A stretch of DNA of 64,000 nucleotides from Streptomyces sp. NBC_00620 (GCF_026341825.1 NZ_JAPENY010000002.1:1054001-1118000), one strand, 5' to 3'; positions 1 to 8,886 are shown, numbered from the stretch's first letter. Notes: generated from the letters alone by a model not told the origin. A program made the numbers and translations.

Positions 1-1023
1 CGCGGCCGCGTGATCTGCTTCAACGCCGCCGCCGCCCGCATCGCGGCCGTGTCCGCCGCCGACGCCCTCGGACGCCCGCTGGAGTGGGCCCTCCCGTTGG
101 AGGATCTGGAGGGCCGCAGGTGGTGGCAGCTGACCGACCCGTACGGCGGTCTCGCCATCCGTGTCGGACAGCCCGAGCGGAATCTGCTGCTTCCCGGCGG
201 GCGCGAGGTGCTCGTCTCCGCGAGGTACGTGCGCACGCACCCCACCGGGCCCATCCGCCGTGTCGTCGTCTCCCTGCGGGACACCGAGGCCCGCCGCCGC
301 ACCGAGCGCAGCCACGCCGAGCTGATCGCCACCGTCGCCCATGAACTGCGCTCGCCGCTCACCTCCGTCAAGGGCTTCACGGCCACCCTGCTGGCCAAGT
401 GGGAACGCTTCACCGACGACCAGAAGAAGCTCATGCTGGAGACCGTCGACGCCGACGCCGACCGGGTCACCCGGCTCATCGCCGAGCTGCTCGACATCTC
501 ACGGATCGACTCCGGCCGGCTCGAAGTGCGCCGCCAGCCCGTCGACATGGGCGCCGCCGTCGGCCGCCACATCCAGGCCTACGTCGCCTCCGGCCAGTCG
601 GCAGACCGATTCCTGGTGCGCATCGAGCATCCGCTGCCCGCCCTGTGGGCCGACCCTGACAAGGTCGACCAGGTGCTCAGCAACCTGATCGAAAATGCGG
701 TGCGCCACGGCGAGGGAACCGTCACCATCGAGGTCACGCCCTCGGCGTCCCCGCGCGAGCGGGAGGACCGGGAAGAGGCGGCGAACGCCGCGACGTCGGT
801 CACCGTGAGCGACGAGGGCACCGGCATCCCGGAGGAGTCCATGAACCGCGTCTTCACCCGCTTCTGGCGGGGCAGCAAGCGCGGCGGGACGGGCCTCGGG
901 CTCTACATCGTCAAGGGCATCGTCGAGGCCCACGGCGGCACCATCACGGTCGGCCGCGCCCCCGGCGGCGGCGCCGAGTTCCGATTTACGTTGCCCGTGG
1001 GCACCCCGGCGTATCTGCTCTGA
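1..1023 (+). CDS. PAS sensor histidine kinase, 5' end missing
   Basis: The open frame runs in from the left edge, so this is the 3' part of a longer gene. The visible 340 codons start inside a PAS-like domain, then carry a HisKA dimerisation helix with the phosphoacceptor His in VAHELRSPLTSVKGF (His codon at 340-342). A HATPase_c domain follows, with N box NLIENAVRHG, G1 box DEGTGIPEESM, F box FTRFWRG and G2 box GTGLGLYIVKGIVEAHGG. No membrane segment is seen in the part present, which fits a soluble PAS kinase or a kinase whose membrane part lies upstream. No response regulator is adjacent in the window, so its partner is unknown. It lies upstream of pheS on the same strand, separated by 146 nt that include a likely pheS promoter. 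Confidence 0.9.
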   Translation, partial: RGRVICFNAAAARIAAVSAADALGRPLEWALPLEDLEGRRWWQLTDPYGGLAIRVGQPERNLLLPGGREVLVSARYVRTHPTGPIRRVVVSLRDTEARRRTERSHAELIATVAHELRSPLTSVKGFTATLLAKWERFTDDQKKLMLETVDADADRVTRLIAELLDISRIDSGRLEVRRQPVDMGAAVGRHIQAYVASGQSADRFLVRIEHPLPALWADPDKVDQVLSNLIENAVRHGEGTVTIEVTPSASPREREDREEAANAATSVTVSDEGTGIPEESMNRVFTRFWRGSKRGGTGLGLYIVKGIVEAHGGTITVGRAPGGGAEFRFTLPVGTPAYLL

Positions 1024-1067
1024 CGCCGAAGAGGCCCCACGGGCGCATTCACCCACCTCACCCCCGT

Positions 1068-1169
1068 TAGACTCGGCCTTTGGCACCTTTGCGTCCCCGT
1101 TTCAGGGACAAGGCGTCCCCCGAGTCGGGACGGGGACCATCCGCCAGCCAACCGGAAGCACGGGAAGAG
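1068..1169 (+). promoter_or_regulatory. pheST promoter element and leader with competing hairpins
   Basis: A TAGACT -10-like hexamer at 1068-1073 would start an RNA near 1080, leaving about 90 nt before the pheS ATG. The leader holds two small hairpins, 1093-1097/1105-1109 (GTCCC/GGGAC) and 1114-1119/1127-1132 (CGTCCC/GGGACG). A third pairing, 1093-1100 with 1130-1137 (GTCCCCGT/ACGGGGAC, 8 of 8), excludes both. No clear -35 and no phenylalanine-rich leader ORF is seen. The attenuator reading is inference. Confidence 0.4.
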
Positions 1170-2294
1170 ATGTCGGCACCGAATAAGTCGTACGACCCAG
1201 TAGAGGTCGAGGCCTTGAAACCGGAAGAGATCGAGCGCATGCGGGACGAGGCGCTCGCCGCCTTCGCGGCCGCCGGTGACCTCGACGCGCTCCAGGAGGC
1301 CAAGGTCGCCCACACCGGCGGCACCTCCCCGCTGGCCCTCGCCAACCGCGAGATCGGCGCCCTGCCCCCGCACGCCAAGGCCGCCGCCGGCAAGCTCGTC
1401 GGCCAGGCCCGCGGCGCGGTGAACAAGGCCCTCGCCACCCGCCAGGCCGAGCTGGAGGCCGACCGCGACGCCCGTGTGCTGGTCGAGGAGGCGGTGGACG
1501 TCACACTGCCGTACGACCGCGTACCGGCCGGCGCCCGGCACCCGCTGACCACGCTTTCGGAGCGCATCGAGGACGTCTTCGTGGCCATGGGCTACGAGGT
1601 CGCCGAGGGCCCCGAGGTCGAGGCCGAGTGGTTCAACTTCGACGCCCTGAACATCGGCCCGGACCACCCGGCGCGCGGTATGCAGGACACCTTCTTCGTG
1701 CAGGGCCCCAAGGGCCACGAAGAGGAGTCGAACATCGTCCTGCGGACCCACACCTCGCCGGTGCAGATCCGCTCGATGCTCGACCGCGAGCCGCCCGTCT
1801 ACGTGATCTGCCCGGGCCGCGTCTACCGCTCCGACGAGCTGGACGCCACGCACACCCCCGTCTTCATGCAGGTCGAGCTCCTCGCCATCGACGAGGGCCT
1901 GACCATGGCCGACCTCAAGGGCACCCTCGACCACATGGTCCAGGCGCTCTTCGGATCGGACATGAAGACCCGGCTGCGCCCGAACTTCTTCCCGTTCACC
2001 GAGCCGTCCGCCGAGATGGACATGGTGTGCTACGTCTGCCGCGGCGAGTCCGTCGGCAACCCCGACCGGCCCTGCCGCACCTGCTCCTCCGAGGGCTGGA
2101 TCGAGCTCGGCGGCTGCGGGATGGTCAACCCCCGCGTGCTGGTCGCCGCGGGCGTCGACCCCGAGAAGTACAGCGGATTCGCCTTCGGGTTCGGCATCGA
2201 ACGGATGCTGATGTTCCGCCACAACGTCGATGACATGCGAGACATGGTCGAGGGTGACGTCCGGTTCACCCGGCCGTTCGGGATGGAGATCTGA
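1170..2294 (+). CDS. pheS: phenylalanyl-tRNA synthetase alpha subunit
   Basis: This encodes a 374-aa alpha (catalytic) chain of the alpha2-beta2 class II phenylalanyl-tRNA synthetase, which charges tRNA-Phe in the cytoplasm. The N-terminal coiled-coil (about residues 10-90) precedes the class II core. Motif 3 is visible as FAFGFGIERM near the C-terminus. A CxxC...CxxC pattern (CYVCRG, CRTC) of the kind seen in many bacterial PheS is also present. An open frame continues upstream to 1080, but ATG 1170 is preceded by GGGAAGAG and gives the family N-terminus. The stop overlaps the pheT start (ATGA at 2294), so the two subunits are translationally coupled. Length and motifs are normal. Confidence 0.97.
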   Translation: MSAPNKSYDPVEVEALKPEEIERMRDEALAAFAAAGDLDALQEAKVAHTGGTSPLALANREIGALPPHAKAAAGKLVGQARGAVNKALATRQAELEADRDARVLVEEAVDVTLPYDRVPAGARHPLTTLSERIEDVFVAMGYEVAEGPEVEAEWFNFDALNIGPDHPARGMQDTFFVQGPKGHEEESNIVLRTHTSPVQIRSMLDREPPVYVICPGRVYRSDELDATHTPVFMQVELLAIDEGLTMADLKGTLDHMVQALFGSDMKTRLRPNFFPFTEPSAEMDMVCYVCRGESVGNPDRPCRTCSSEGWIELGGCGMVNPRVLVAAGVDPEKYSGFAFGFGIERMLMFRHNVDDMRDMVEGDVRFTRPFGMEI

Positions 2295-4807
2295 TGCGGG
2301 TCCCGCTTTCTTGGCTGCGGGAGTACGTCGACCTGCCGGCGACGGAGACCGGGCGCGACGTCCAGGCCAAGCTCATTTCGGCAGGCCTCGAGGTCGAGAC
2401 CGTCGAGCAGCTCGGCGCGGGCCTCAAGGGCCCCCTCGTCGTCGGCCAGGTACTGACCATCGAGGAGCTGGAGGGCTTCAAGAAGCCCATCCGCTTCTGC
2501 ACCGTCGACGTCGGCCAGGCCAACGGCACGGGTGAGCCGCAGGAGATCGTCTGCGGCGCCCGCAACTTCGCCGTCGGCGACAAGGTCGTCGTGGTCCTCC
2601 CGGGCGCGGTGCTGCCCGGCGACTTCGCGATCGCCGCGCGCAAGACGTACGGCAAGACCTCGCACGGCATGATCTGCTCCGGCGAAGAGCTGGGCATGGG
2701 CGACGACGGTTCGCACGGCATCATCGTGCTGCCGCCCGAGCACGAGGTCGGCACCGACGCCATCGAGCTCCTTGAGCTCGTCGACGAGGTCCTCGACATC
2801 GCCGTCACCGCCAACCGCGGCGACTGCCTGTCGATGCGCGGCATCGCCCGCGAGATGGCCATCGCGTACGGGCTGCCGCTGCGCGACCCGGCGCTCCTGG
2901 ACGTCCCCGCCCCGAACGCGTTCGGCTACCCGGTACAGGTCTCCGAGCCGACCGGCTGCGACCGCTTCACGGCGCGCACCGTCACGGGCCTCTCCAACGA
3001 GGCGCGCTCCCCGATCTGGCTGCAGCGCAGGCTGCAGAAGGCCGGGATGCGCCCCATCTCGCTCGCCGTCGACGTCACGAACTACGTGATGCTGGAGGTC
3101 GGCCAGCCCCTGCACGCGTACGACCGCTCCCTCATCCAGGGCACGATCGGCGTACGCCGGGCGGAGCAGGGCGAGAAGCTCACCACGCTCGACGGCGCGA
3201 AGCGTGTCCTCGACGCCGAGGACCTGGTGATCACCGACGACCGCGGTCCCATCGGTCTCGCGGGCGTGATGGGAGGCGCCAACACGGAGATCGCCGACCA
3301 TGACGACGCCGAGCGTGCCACCAACGATGTCGTGATCGAGGCCGCGCACTTCGACCCGGTCTCCATCGCCCGCACCGCCCGCCGTCACAAGCTGGGCTCC
3401 GAGGCGTCCAAGCGCTTCGAGCGCGGCGTCGACCCCGAGGCCGCGTCCGCCGCCGCCCAGCGCACCGTCGACCTCCTGGTCCTCCTCGCGGGCGGCACCG
3501 CCGACGCGGGAGTCACCGAGGTCATCGCCCCGTCCGCGCCGCACACCATCACCACTCCGGCGAACCACCCGGACAAGGTGGCCGGTGTCGACTACGGCCG
3601 CGAGACCGTCGTACGCCGTCTCCAGCAGGTCGGCTGCGACGTCTACGGGCAGGACGAGCTGATCGTCACCGTGCCGTCCTGGCGGCCCGACCTCGCGGCG
3701 CCGAACGACCTCGCGGAGGAGGTCATCCGTCTCGAGGGCTACGAGAACCTGCCCTCCACGCTGCCCAGGCCCCCCGCGGGCCGCGGCCTGACCGAGCGCC
3801 AGCGGCTGCACCGCCGTGTCGGCCGTGCCCTGGCCGGGGCCGGTTATGTCGAGGCGCTGAGCTACCCGTTCGTCAGCGAGGGCGTCTTCGACCAGCTCGG
3901 CCTTGCGGCGGACGACCCGAACCGCCGGGTGGTCAAGTTGGTCAACCCGCTCTCCGATGAGGAGCCCGCGCTGCGTACGTCGCTGCTGCCGGGGCTGCTC
4001 GGTGCGCTGCGCCGCAACGACGGCCGGGGCTCGCACGACCTCGCGCTGTTCGAGACCGGCCTGGTCTTCCACCCGCGTGAGGAACAGCGTGTCGCCGTGC
4101 GGCTGCCCGTCGACCGCCGTCCCACCGACGAGGAGATCGCGGCGCTGACCGCCGTCCTTCCCGTCCAGCCCCGGCACGTGGGTGTGGTGCTCGCCGGTGC
4201 CCGTGAGCAGGCCGGCTGGTGGGGCAAGGGCCGCCCGGCCGACTGGGCCGACGCGGTCCAGGCTGCGCGGACCGTCGCCGGTGAGGCGGGCGTCGAACTG
4301 ATCGTCCGCCAGGGCCAGTACGGACCCTGGCACCCGGGCCGCTGCGCCGAGCTCGCCGTGCTGATCGACGGGGAGGAGCAGATCGTCGGGCACGCGGGCG
4401 AGCTGCACCCGCGTGTGCTGAAGGCGCTGAACCTGCCCGCACGCACCAGCGCGATGGAGCTCAACCTCGACCGCCTGGAGCAGGCCGGCACCGGTGCCCT
4501 GCAGGCCCCGCGGATCTCCGGATTCCCGGTCGCCACGCAGGACGTCGCCCTGGTCGTCGACGAGTCGGTCCACCACGCGGACGTCGAGGCGGCGCTGCGC
4601 GAGGGCGCGGGTCAACTCCTCGAGTCCATCCGGCTGTTCGACGTCTACGAGAACAGCGAGCAGCTCGGCGAGGGCAAGAAGTCCCTGGCGTACGCGCTGC
4701 GGTTCCGTGCCGCCGATCGCACGCTGACCGTCGACGAGGCCTCCGAGGCTCGCGACGCGGCGGTGGCCCTCGCGGGTGAGCGGACCGGGGCGGTGTTGCG
4801 GAGCTAG
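2294..4807 (+). CDS. pheT: phenylalanyl-tRNA synthetase beta subunit
   Basis: This is the 837-aa beta chain of phenylalanyl-tRNA synthetase. The domains read in order as an N-terminal OB-fold tRNA-binding domain (about 40-155, VVGQVL start), the B3/B4 editing region that hydrolyses Tyr-tRNA-Phe (about 210-390), B5, a catalytic-like core, and a C-terminal ferredoxin-fold anticodon-binding domain starting around ISGFPVATQDVALVVDE. It is coupled to pheS by an ATGA overlap and is followed by a hairpin with a T-run at 4889-4911. Length is typical for the family. Nothing is missing. Confidence 0.97.
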   Translation: MRVPLSWLREYVDLPATETGRDVQAKLISAGLEVETVEQLGAGLKGPLVVGQVLTIEELEGFKKPIRFCTVDVGQANGTGEPQEIVCGARNFAVGDKVVVVLPGAVLPGDFAIAARKTYGKTSHGMICSGEELGMGDDGSHGIIVLPPEHEVGTDAIELLELVDEVLDIAVTANRGDCLSMRGIAREMAIAYGLPLRDPALLDVPAPNAFGYPVQVSEPTGCDRFTARTVTGLSNEARSPIWLQRRLQKAGMRPISLAVDVTNYVMLEVGQPLHAYDRSLIQGTIGVRRAEQGEKLTTLDGAKRVLDAEDLVITDDRGPIGLAGVMGGANTEIADHDDAERATNDVVIEAAHFDPVSIARTARRHKLGSEASKRFERGVDPEAASAAAQRTVDLLVLLAGGTADAGVTEVIAPSAPHTITTPANHPDKVAGVDYGRETVVRRLQQVGCDVYGQDELIVTVPSWRPDLAAPNDLAEEVIRLEGYENLPSTLPRPPAGRGLTERQRLHRRVGRALAGAGYVEALSYPFVSEGVFDQLGLAADDPNRRVVKLVNPLSDEEPALRTSLLPGLLGALRRNDGRGSHDLALFETGLVFHPREEQRVAVRLPVDRRPTDEEIAALTAVLPVQPRHVGVVLAGAREQAGWWGKGRPADWADAVQAARTVAGEAGVELIVRQGQYGPWHPGRCAELAVLIDGEEQIVGHAGELHPRVLKALNLPARTSAMELNLDRLEQAGTGALQAPRISGFPVATQDVALVVDESVHHADVEAALREGAGQLLESIRLFDVYENSEQLGEGKKSLAYALRFRAADRTLTVDEASEARDAAVALAGERTGAVLRS

Positions 4808-4827
4808 CTCCGCCGGGCCCATCAGTA

Positions 4828-4911
4828 CCGGGGAACTGCGCGTCTTCTGTCGGCCGCGGCACGTACGTGGCTGATCGCGCAGTTCCCCGCGCCCCTTTCA
4901 GGGGCGCTTTT
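4828..4911 (+). terminator. pheST terminator inside a dispersed intergenic repeat (copy 1)
   Basis: GCGCCCCT-TTC-AGGGGCGC (4889-4907) is a perfect 8-bp hairpin followed by TTTT, a rho-independent terminator for pheT. It is the 3' part of a larger inverted arrangement in which CGGGGAACTGCGCG (about 4829-4842) is repeated in reverse at 4876-4889. This is one of seven copies in the window of the element with core GGGGCGCGGGGAACTGCGCG. Confidence 0.75.
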
Positions 4912-5073
4912 CCCCTGCGCTCACCTGCATAAATGCATGTGTCCGAAGACTCCTCACTCATTCGGGTGACAAGTCCGGGCGATCTGGCCCGATCGGGGCA
5001 TGCGGTCGACAGAATCGGACCGGCCTCGCGGAGGCCGTCTGCGCTGTCAGGGCCTATTGGGGGGCCAATCGGC

Positions 5074-6276
5074 ATGATCCGTATCAAGGCTGGTGGGGCA
5101 CCCTGCAGGGCAACGCCCCGTACGCATGCGCGGGTGCTGGCCCGGGCGGTGCGCGGAGCAAGAGGGCGGCCGGTGCGGAGGCGTGGCCTCCGGATCGGTC
5201 TGGGCCGGGCGGTCCGGCGGGCCGACCGGAAGCCGCTGCGGCGGGCGCTGAGCCTGGGGCTGCCCACCGTCTGGGGCGCGATGGCGATCACGTACAAGCT
5301 GGCCTGTCCGCTCGCGCAGCAGAACGGGTTCGGTGCCCGGATGGCCACCTGCGCCGTCTTCTTCGCGGTCGGTACGGGGCTGATACTCCACGTCAGGAAG
5401 GCGCTGCTGCGGGAGCTCCGGCAGATCCGGGAGGTCGCGGGCGCCGCCCAGAGCGTGCTGCTGCGGCCGCTGCCCCCGCGGATCGACGGGCTGAACGTCG
5501 CCGCGGCACAGCTCTCCGCGGACCGCGGCGCGAGCGTCGGCGGTGATCTGTACGAGGTGATCGCCACCGAGCACGGTGTACGGGTTGTCATGGGCGACGT
5601 CCGCGGGCACGGTATCGGCGCCATCGGAACCGTCGCCGCCGTCCTCGGCAGCTTTCGTGAGGCCGTGCACGACGAGCCCGAACTCGGCTGCGTCCTGAGG
5701 AGACTTGAGCGGGCGCTGGCCCGGCATCTGCGTGAGCGGGCCCGTGCCGAGCACCCCTCGTCCGGCCTGGACCCAGACAGCCCGGTCGCCGAGGAGTTCG
5801 TCACCCTGCTGCTCCTGGAGATCCGCCGCGACGGCGAGGTGTACGCCCTGAACTGCGGTCATCCGTGGCCGTATCTGCTGCGCAGCCATGTCGAGCCTGC
5901 CGGTGTGCGCGGTCATGTGGTGCGGCTGGCGTTCGGTGAACCCCTGCCCCCGCTCGGGCCGTTCCCGCTCCCGGCCGAACTTCCCGTCGTGCGCTGCGGT
6001 CAACTGCTGCCGGGCGAGGGGCTCTTCCTGCACACCGACGGAGTCGAGGACGCGCGCGACGCACAGGGCCGCTTCTTCCCGCTGCCGGCGGCGCTCACCG
6101 ACGCCGTCCAAGCCCAGCCGGTCTCGCCCCAGTCGGTCCTGAACTCGGTGTTCTCCCAGGTCCTGAGCCACACGGGCGGGATGCCGGCGGACGACATAGC
6201 GCTGCTGGTACTGCGCAACGACCGCAAACGGTTACCCGCGCAGCTGTCCCACCCGGTGGCCCATCAAGTGACGTGA
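5074..6276 (+). CDS. SpoIIE/PP2C-type protein serine phosphatase, membrane-anchored
   Basis: This predicts a 400-aa protein with a basic N-terminus, two hydrophobic segments (about LGLPTVWGAMAITY and TCAVFFAVGTGLILHV, residues 68-118) and a C-terminal PPM/SpoIIE phosphatase domain. The metal-binding motifs are visible as GGDLYEV, GDVRGHGIGAIG, LHTDGVEDARD and DDIALLVLR. Such proteins dephosphorylate anti-sigma-factor antagonists in Actinobacteria, so a role in partner switching is likely, but no antagonist or anti-sigma gene is adjacent. I chose ATG 5074, which follows GGGGGG at about 7 nt. The frame is open from ATG 4933, but that ATG has no ribosome-binding site. It stands alone between two copies of the dispersed repeat. 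Confidence 0.85.
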   Translation: MIRIKAGGAPCRATPRTHARVLARAVRGARGRPVRRRGLRIGLGRAVRRADRKPLRRALSLGLPTVWGAMAITYKLACPLAQQNGFGARMATCAVFFAVGTGLILHVRKALLRELRQIREVAGAAQSVLLRPLPPRIDGLNVAAAQLSADRGASVGGDLYEVIATEHGVRVVMGDVRGHGIGAIGTVAAVLGSFREAVHDEPELGCVLRRLERALARHLRERARAEHPSSGLDPDSPVAEEFVTLLLLEIRRDGEVYALNCGHPWPYLLRSHVEPAGVRGHVVRLAFGEPLPPLGPFPLPAELPVVRCGQLLPGEGLFLHTDGVEDARDAQGRFFPLPAALTDAVQAQPVSPQSVLNSVFSQVLSHTGGMPADDIALLVLRNDRKRLPAQLSHPVAHQVT

Positions 6277-6285
6277 GCGCAGGGT

Positions 6286-6325
6286 TTTCAGGGGCGCGGG
6301 GAACTGCGCGACAAGCCCCCACGCG
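6286..6325 (+). repeat. dispersed intergenic repeat, copy 2
   Basis: This contains TTTCAGGGGCGCGGGGAACTGCGCGACAAGCC just after the phosphatase stop codon. The core matches the copies at about 4.85, 26.8, 30.0, 37.4, 47.0 and 50.5 kb. Confidence 0.8.
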
Positions 6326-6552
6326 CCCGCAGCCGATGAAGCACCCGCAGTGACCCGGCGAAACCAACGGAGTGTCGCCGTCCGCCCCGCCACGGAGTGT
6401 CGGGCAGGCAGCTGGGCGGACGGCGCGGGTGCGGGCCGCCGCACTGTACGAGGGGGAGCCGGCGGCCCGGCCGGCCTCTTGCGAGGCATTTCAGTCAACC
6501 GGCCGGAAACGCTCTGCGACAGCGCGCGTACTGCCCGGATACGAGCACTCCG

Positions 6553-6569
6553 TTCACACCCCGTGTGAA
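6553..6569. promoter_or_regulatory. palindromic operator candidate upstream of the HTH-TPR regulator
   Basis: TTCACAC-CCC-GTGTGAA is a perfect 7-bp inverted repeat with a 3-nt centre. It lies 48 nt upstream of the ATG at 6617, and TACTCT at 6581-6586 could be the -10 element. The rest of the 340-nt gap (6326-6552) holds nothing else I recognise. Confidence 0.45.
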
Positions 6570-6616
6570 ACAGGACGCACTACTCTGACGGCACCGAGTC
6601 ACCCGGGGGGCCTCAC

Positions 6617-7957
6617 ATGCAGCCCAACACTCTGCTCGACGCGATTCTCGACGAGGCCGGCATCTCCCATGCGGGGCTCGCCGCTCACGTCAATCAGGCG
6701 GGACGAGCGCGCGGTCTTGCGCTCAGGTACGAACACACCGCCGTGGCGCGGTGGTTGAAGGGGCAGCGCCCGCGCGGACAGGTGCCCGACCTGATCTGTG
6801 AGGTGCTCGCCGGGAGACTCCACCGGCCCGTCACGCTCGACGACATCGGTCTCGGCGTACCCGGTGAACCGTCGACCCCGCACGGCACCACGCTCTCCGG
6901 TTTCGTCGAGCGGGCCACCGCGCTGTGGCGCTCCGATGAACAGCAGCGCCCGCACATCCTCGGCGCGCCGGCCGTCACCGGAACACCGGCCGTGATGCCC
7001 GTGTGGGAGTGGGAGAACCCGCCCGAGGACGTGGACGTCTCACGCGGCGGACGCCACCAGGTGAGCATGGCCGACATCGAGATGCTCCGCGCGGCCCGCG
7101 CCCACTACGAGCAGATGTACCGCAAGGCGGGCGGCATCGCGACCCGCACCCGGATCGTCGGCTTCCTCAACTCCGAGACGGCGCCGCTGCTGCGCGGCAG
7201 CTACACCGACGCCACCGGACGCCAACTCCACCGTGCGACCGGCGGGTTGGTGGCCATCGCGGGTATCTGTGCCTACGACTCCGACGCGCACGGACTCGCC
7301 CAGCGCTACTTCCACCAGGCACTGCGCCTGGCAAAGGCCAGCGGGGACAGAGGACTTGGCGCGTACGTCATAGCCCTCCTGGTCAACCAGTCGCTGTTCA
7401 TGCGTGAGCACCGGCAGGCCGTCGCCTTCGCCGAGGCCGCGCTGCGCGCCGCCGGGCGGCAGATCACTCCGGCGCTCGCCTCCGACCTCTACGCGATGCA
7501 GGCCAAGGCGTACGCGCACCTCGGCGACGGCAGCAGCGCACTGTCGTGCATCCGGCGTGCCGAGCAGGCCGCCGACCGCATCCGGCGCGGTTACGAGCCC
7601 GACGAGACCGGCTATGTCCAACCGGGCCTGGTCAACGTACAGGTGGCGGAGGCACTGCTCAGTCTCGGCGACCTGATGGCGGCGGACGAGCACGCGGTGG
7701 CCGCCGTCGACAATCCGGCCCACGACCGGGGACGGGTGCACCGGCTCGCCGTGCTCAGCCAGATCGAACTGCGCCAGGGCAACGCCGACAAGGCGGTCGC
7801 CACCGCACTTCAAATGGCCGAACAGGCACGGGGGATGGAGTCCCAGCGGCTGCGTGACAGACTTCGCGCGGTACGCGAACACCTGGTGGCCAGTGGGTGC
7901 GCGGGCACCTCCGAGGCTGCCGAACTCATCGACGGCGCACTGCGCGTACCGCTGTAG
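6617..7957 (+). CDS. HTH-TPR regulatory protein (NsdA-like)
   Basis: This is a 446-aa soluble protein. The first 75 residues form an atypical helix-turn-helix (LAAHVNQAG...YEHTAVARWLKGQRPRG). From about residue 150 to the end the protein is alpha-helical with TPR-like repeats (for example AQRYFHQALRLAKASGDRG and LQMAEQARGMESQRLRDRL). This architecture is shared with the NsdA group of Streptomyces regulators, in which NsdA represses sporulation and antibiotic production. I recognise the group, not the exact orthologue. The ATG follows a G-run (CCGGGGGGCC). A perfect 17-bp palindrome upstream suggests regulation by a dimeric repressor, possibly itself. Confidence 0.75.
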   Translation: MQPNTLLDAILDEAGISHAGLAAHVNQAGRARGLALRYEHTAVARWLKGQRPRGQVPDLICEVLAGRLHRPVTLDDIGLGVPGEPSTPHGTTLSGFVERATALWRSDEQQRPHILGAPAVTGTPAVMPVWEWENPPEDVDVSRGGRHQVSMADIEMLRAARAHYEQMYRKAGGIATRTRIVGFLNSETAPLLRGSYTDATGRQLHRATGGLVAIAGICAYDSDAHGLAQRYFHQALRLAKASGDRGLGAYVIALLVNQSLFMREHRQAVAFAEAALRAAGRQITPALASDLYAMQAKAYAHLGDGSSALSCIRRAEQAADRIRRGYEPDETGYVQPGLVNVQVAEALLSLGDLMAADEHAVAAVDNPAHDRGRVHRLAVLSQIELRQGNADKAVATALQMAEQARGMESQRLRDRLRAVREHLVASGCAGTSEAAELIDGALRVPL

Positions 7958-8055
7958 AACACCGAACCCGTCCAGCACTGTGCGCCGCTGTGCGCCTGCT
8001 GTCAGGAGGCTCCTACTGCCATATTGCCATCTACTCGGCGGAAGGTGGCAGAACC

Positions 8056-8601
8056 GTGCAGTGGACGAAACAGAACGAACAAACTGTGTACGCAAATCGC
8101 TGGTTCACCGTCAATCTCGCAGATGTGGAGCTGCCGGACGGCCGGCACCTGGATCACTTCCTGATACGGCTGAGGCCCGTGGCCGTGGCCACCGTGGTGA
8201 ACGCGGCCAACGAGGTGCTGCTCCTGTGGCGGCACCGCTTCATCACCGACAGCTGGGGATGGGAGCTCGCGGCGGGCGTCGTCGAGGACGGCGAGGACAT
8301 CGCCGTCGCGGCGGCCCGCGAACTGGAGGAGGAGACCGGCTGGCGACCAGGACCCCTGCGCCATCTGATGAGCGTCGAGCCCTCCAACGGGCTCACCGAC
8401 GCCCGGCACCACATCTTCTGGGCCGATGAAGGCGCGTACATCGGACACCCCGTGGACGACTTCGAGTCCGACCGTCGGGAATGGGTTCCCCTCAAGCTCG
8501 TCCCCGACATGGTCGCCCGCGGCGAGGTCCCGGCCGCCAACATGGCTGCCGCACTGCTCCTTCTGCACCATCTCAGGCTCGGGCAGGACGCGTTGCCCTG
8601 A
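8056..8601 (+). CDS. NUDIX hydrolase
   Basis: This is a 181-aa protein with a complete NUDIX box reading G-x5-E-x7-REL-x-EE-x-GW around residues 75-97 (REL is followed by EEETGW). The box binds the divalent metal and hydrolyses nucleoside diphosphate-linked substrates. The N-terminal part resembles ADP-ribose/ADP-sugar pyrophosphatases, but the substrate cannot be read from sequence. GTG 8056 follows GGAAGG at a good distance. The longer open frame from 7897 would overlap the previous gene and lacks support. It converges with a small membrane protein gene, with a 27-nt gap. Confidence 0.88.
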   Translation: MQWTKQNEQTVYANRWFTVNLADVELPDGRHLDHFLIRLRPVAVATVVNAANEVLLLWRHRFITDSWGWELAAGVVEDGEDIAVAAARELEEETGWRPGPLRHLMSVEPSNGLTDARHHIFWADEGAYIGHPVDDFESDRREWVPLKLVPDMVARGEVPAANMAAALLLLHHLRLGQDALP

Positions 8602-8628
8602 TCCACCCCCCACGCGGCGTCCAGGGAC

Positions 8629-8886
8629 CTAGTGGCCCAGAGCCTGCCAGACCGCCACGGCCACCGCGCCCACGGCCGCGACAGCCGCGAGGGTGGGCAG
8701 GGGCCAGCGGGTGTGTTCGAGGGCGACGACCCGTGCGCTCAGGTCGTCGAGATCCTTGGCGGTCTGGTCGTCGCGCTGAGTGAGCAGTGCCAGTCCGCCC
8801 TCGATGCGGGTGAGGCCCACTTCGATGGACCGGCGTAACTCTGCGAGTTCCCTTGGTGCCACGGGATGCTCGGGGTCGGCGGTCAC
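8629..8886 (-). CDS. small hypothetical protein with coiled coil and C-terminal membrane segment
   Basis: This is an 85-aa protein. Residues 10-60 are charged and heptad-like (RELAELRRSIEVGLTRIEG, DLDDLSARVVALEH). The last 20 residues (LPTLAAVAAVGAVAVAVWQAL) form one transmembrane helix, so it should be a tail-anchored coiled-coil protein. GTG at 8884-8886 has an excellent AAAGGAG ribosome-binding site. The function is unknown. Confidence 0.75.
   Translation of the reverse strand: MTADPEHPVAPRELAELRRSIEVGLTRIEGGLALLTQRDDQTAKDLDDLSARVVALEHTRWPLPTLAAVAAVGAVAVAVWQALGH

Noticed and set aside
1024..1169. T-box or Phe-rich leader peptide before pheS
   Set aside because: No T-box sequence and no frame with clustered Phe codons.
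2030..4822. 930-codon open frame on the minus strand over pheT
   Set aside because: Mirror of the strong GC codon bias; pheT on the plus strand has complete family motifs.
4933..5073. Upstream start of the SpoIIE phosphatase at ATG 4933
   Set aside because: No ribosome-binding site and 47 unrelated residues before the plausible start at 5074.
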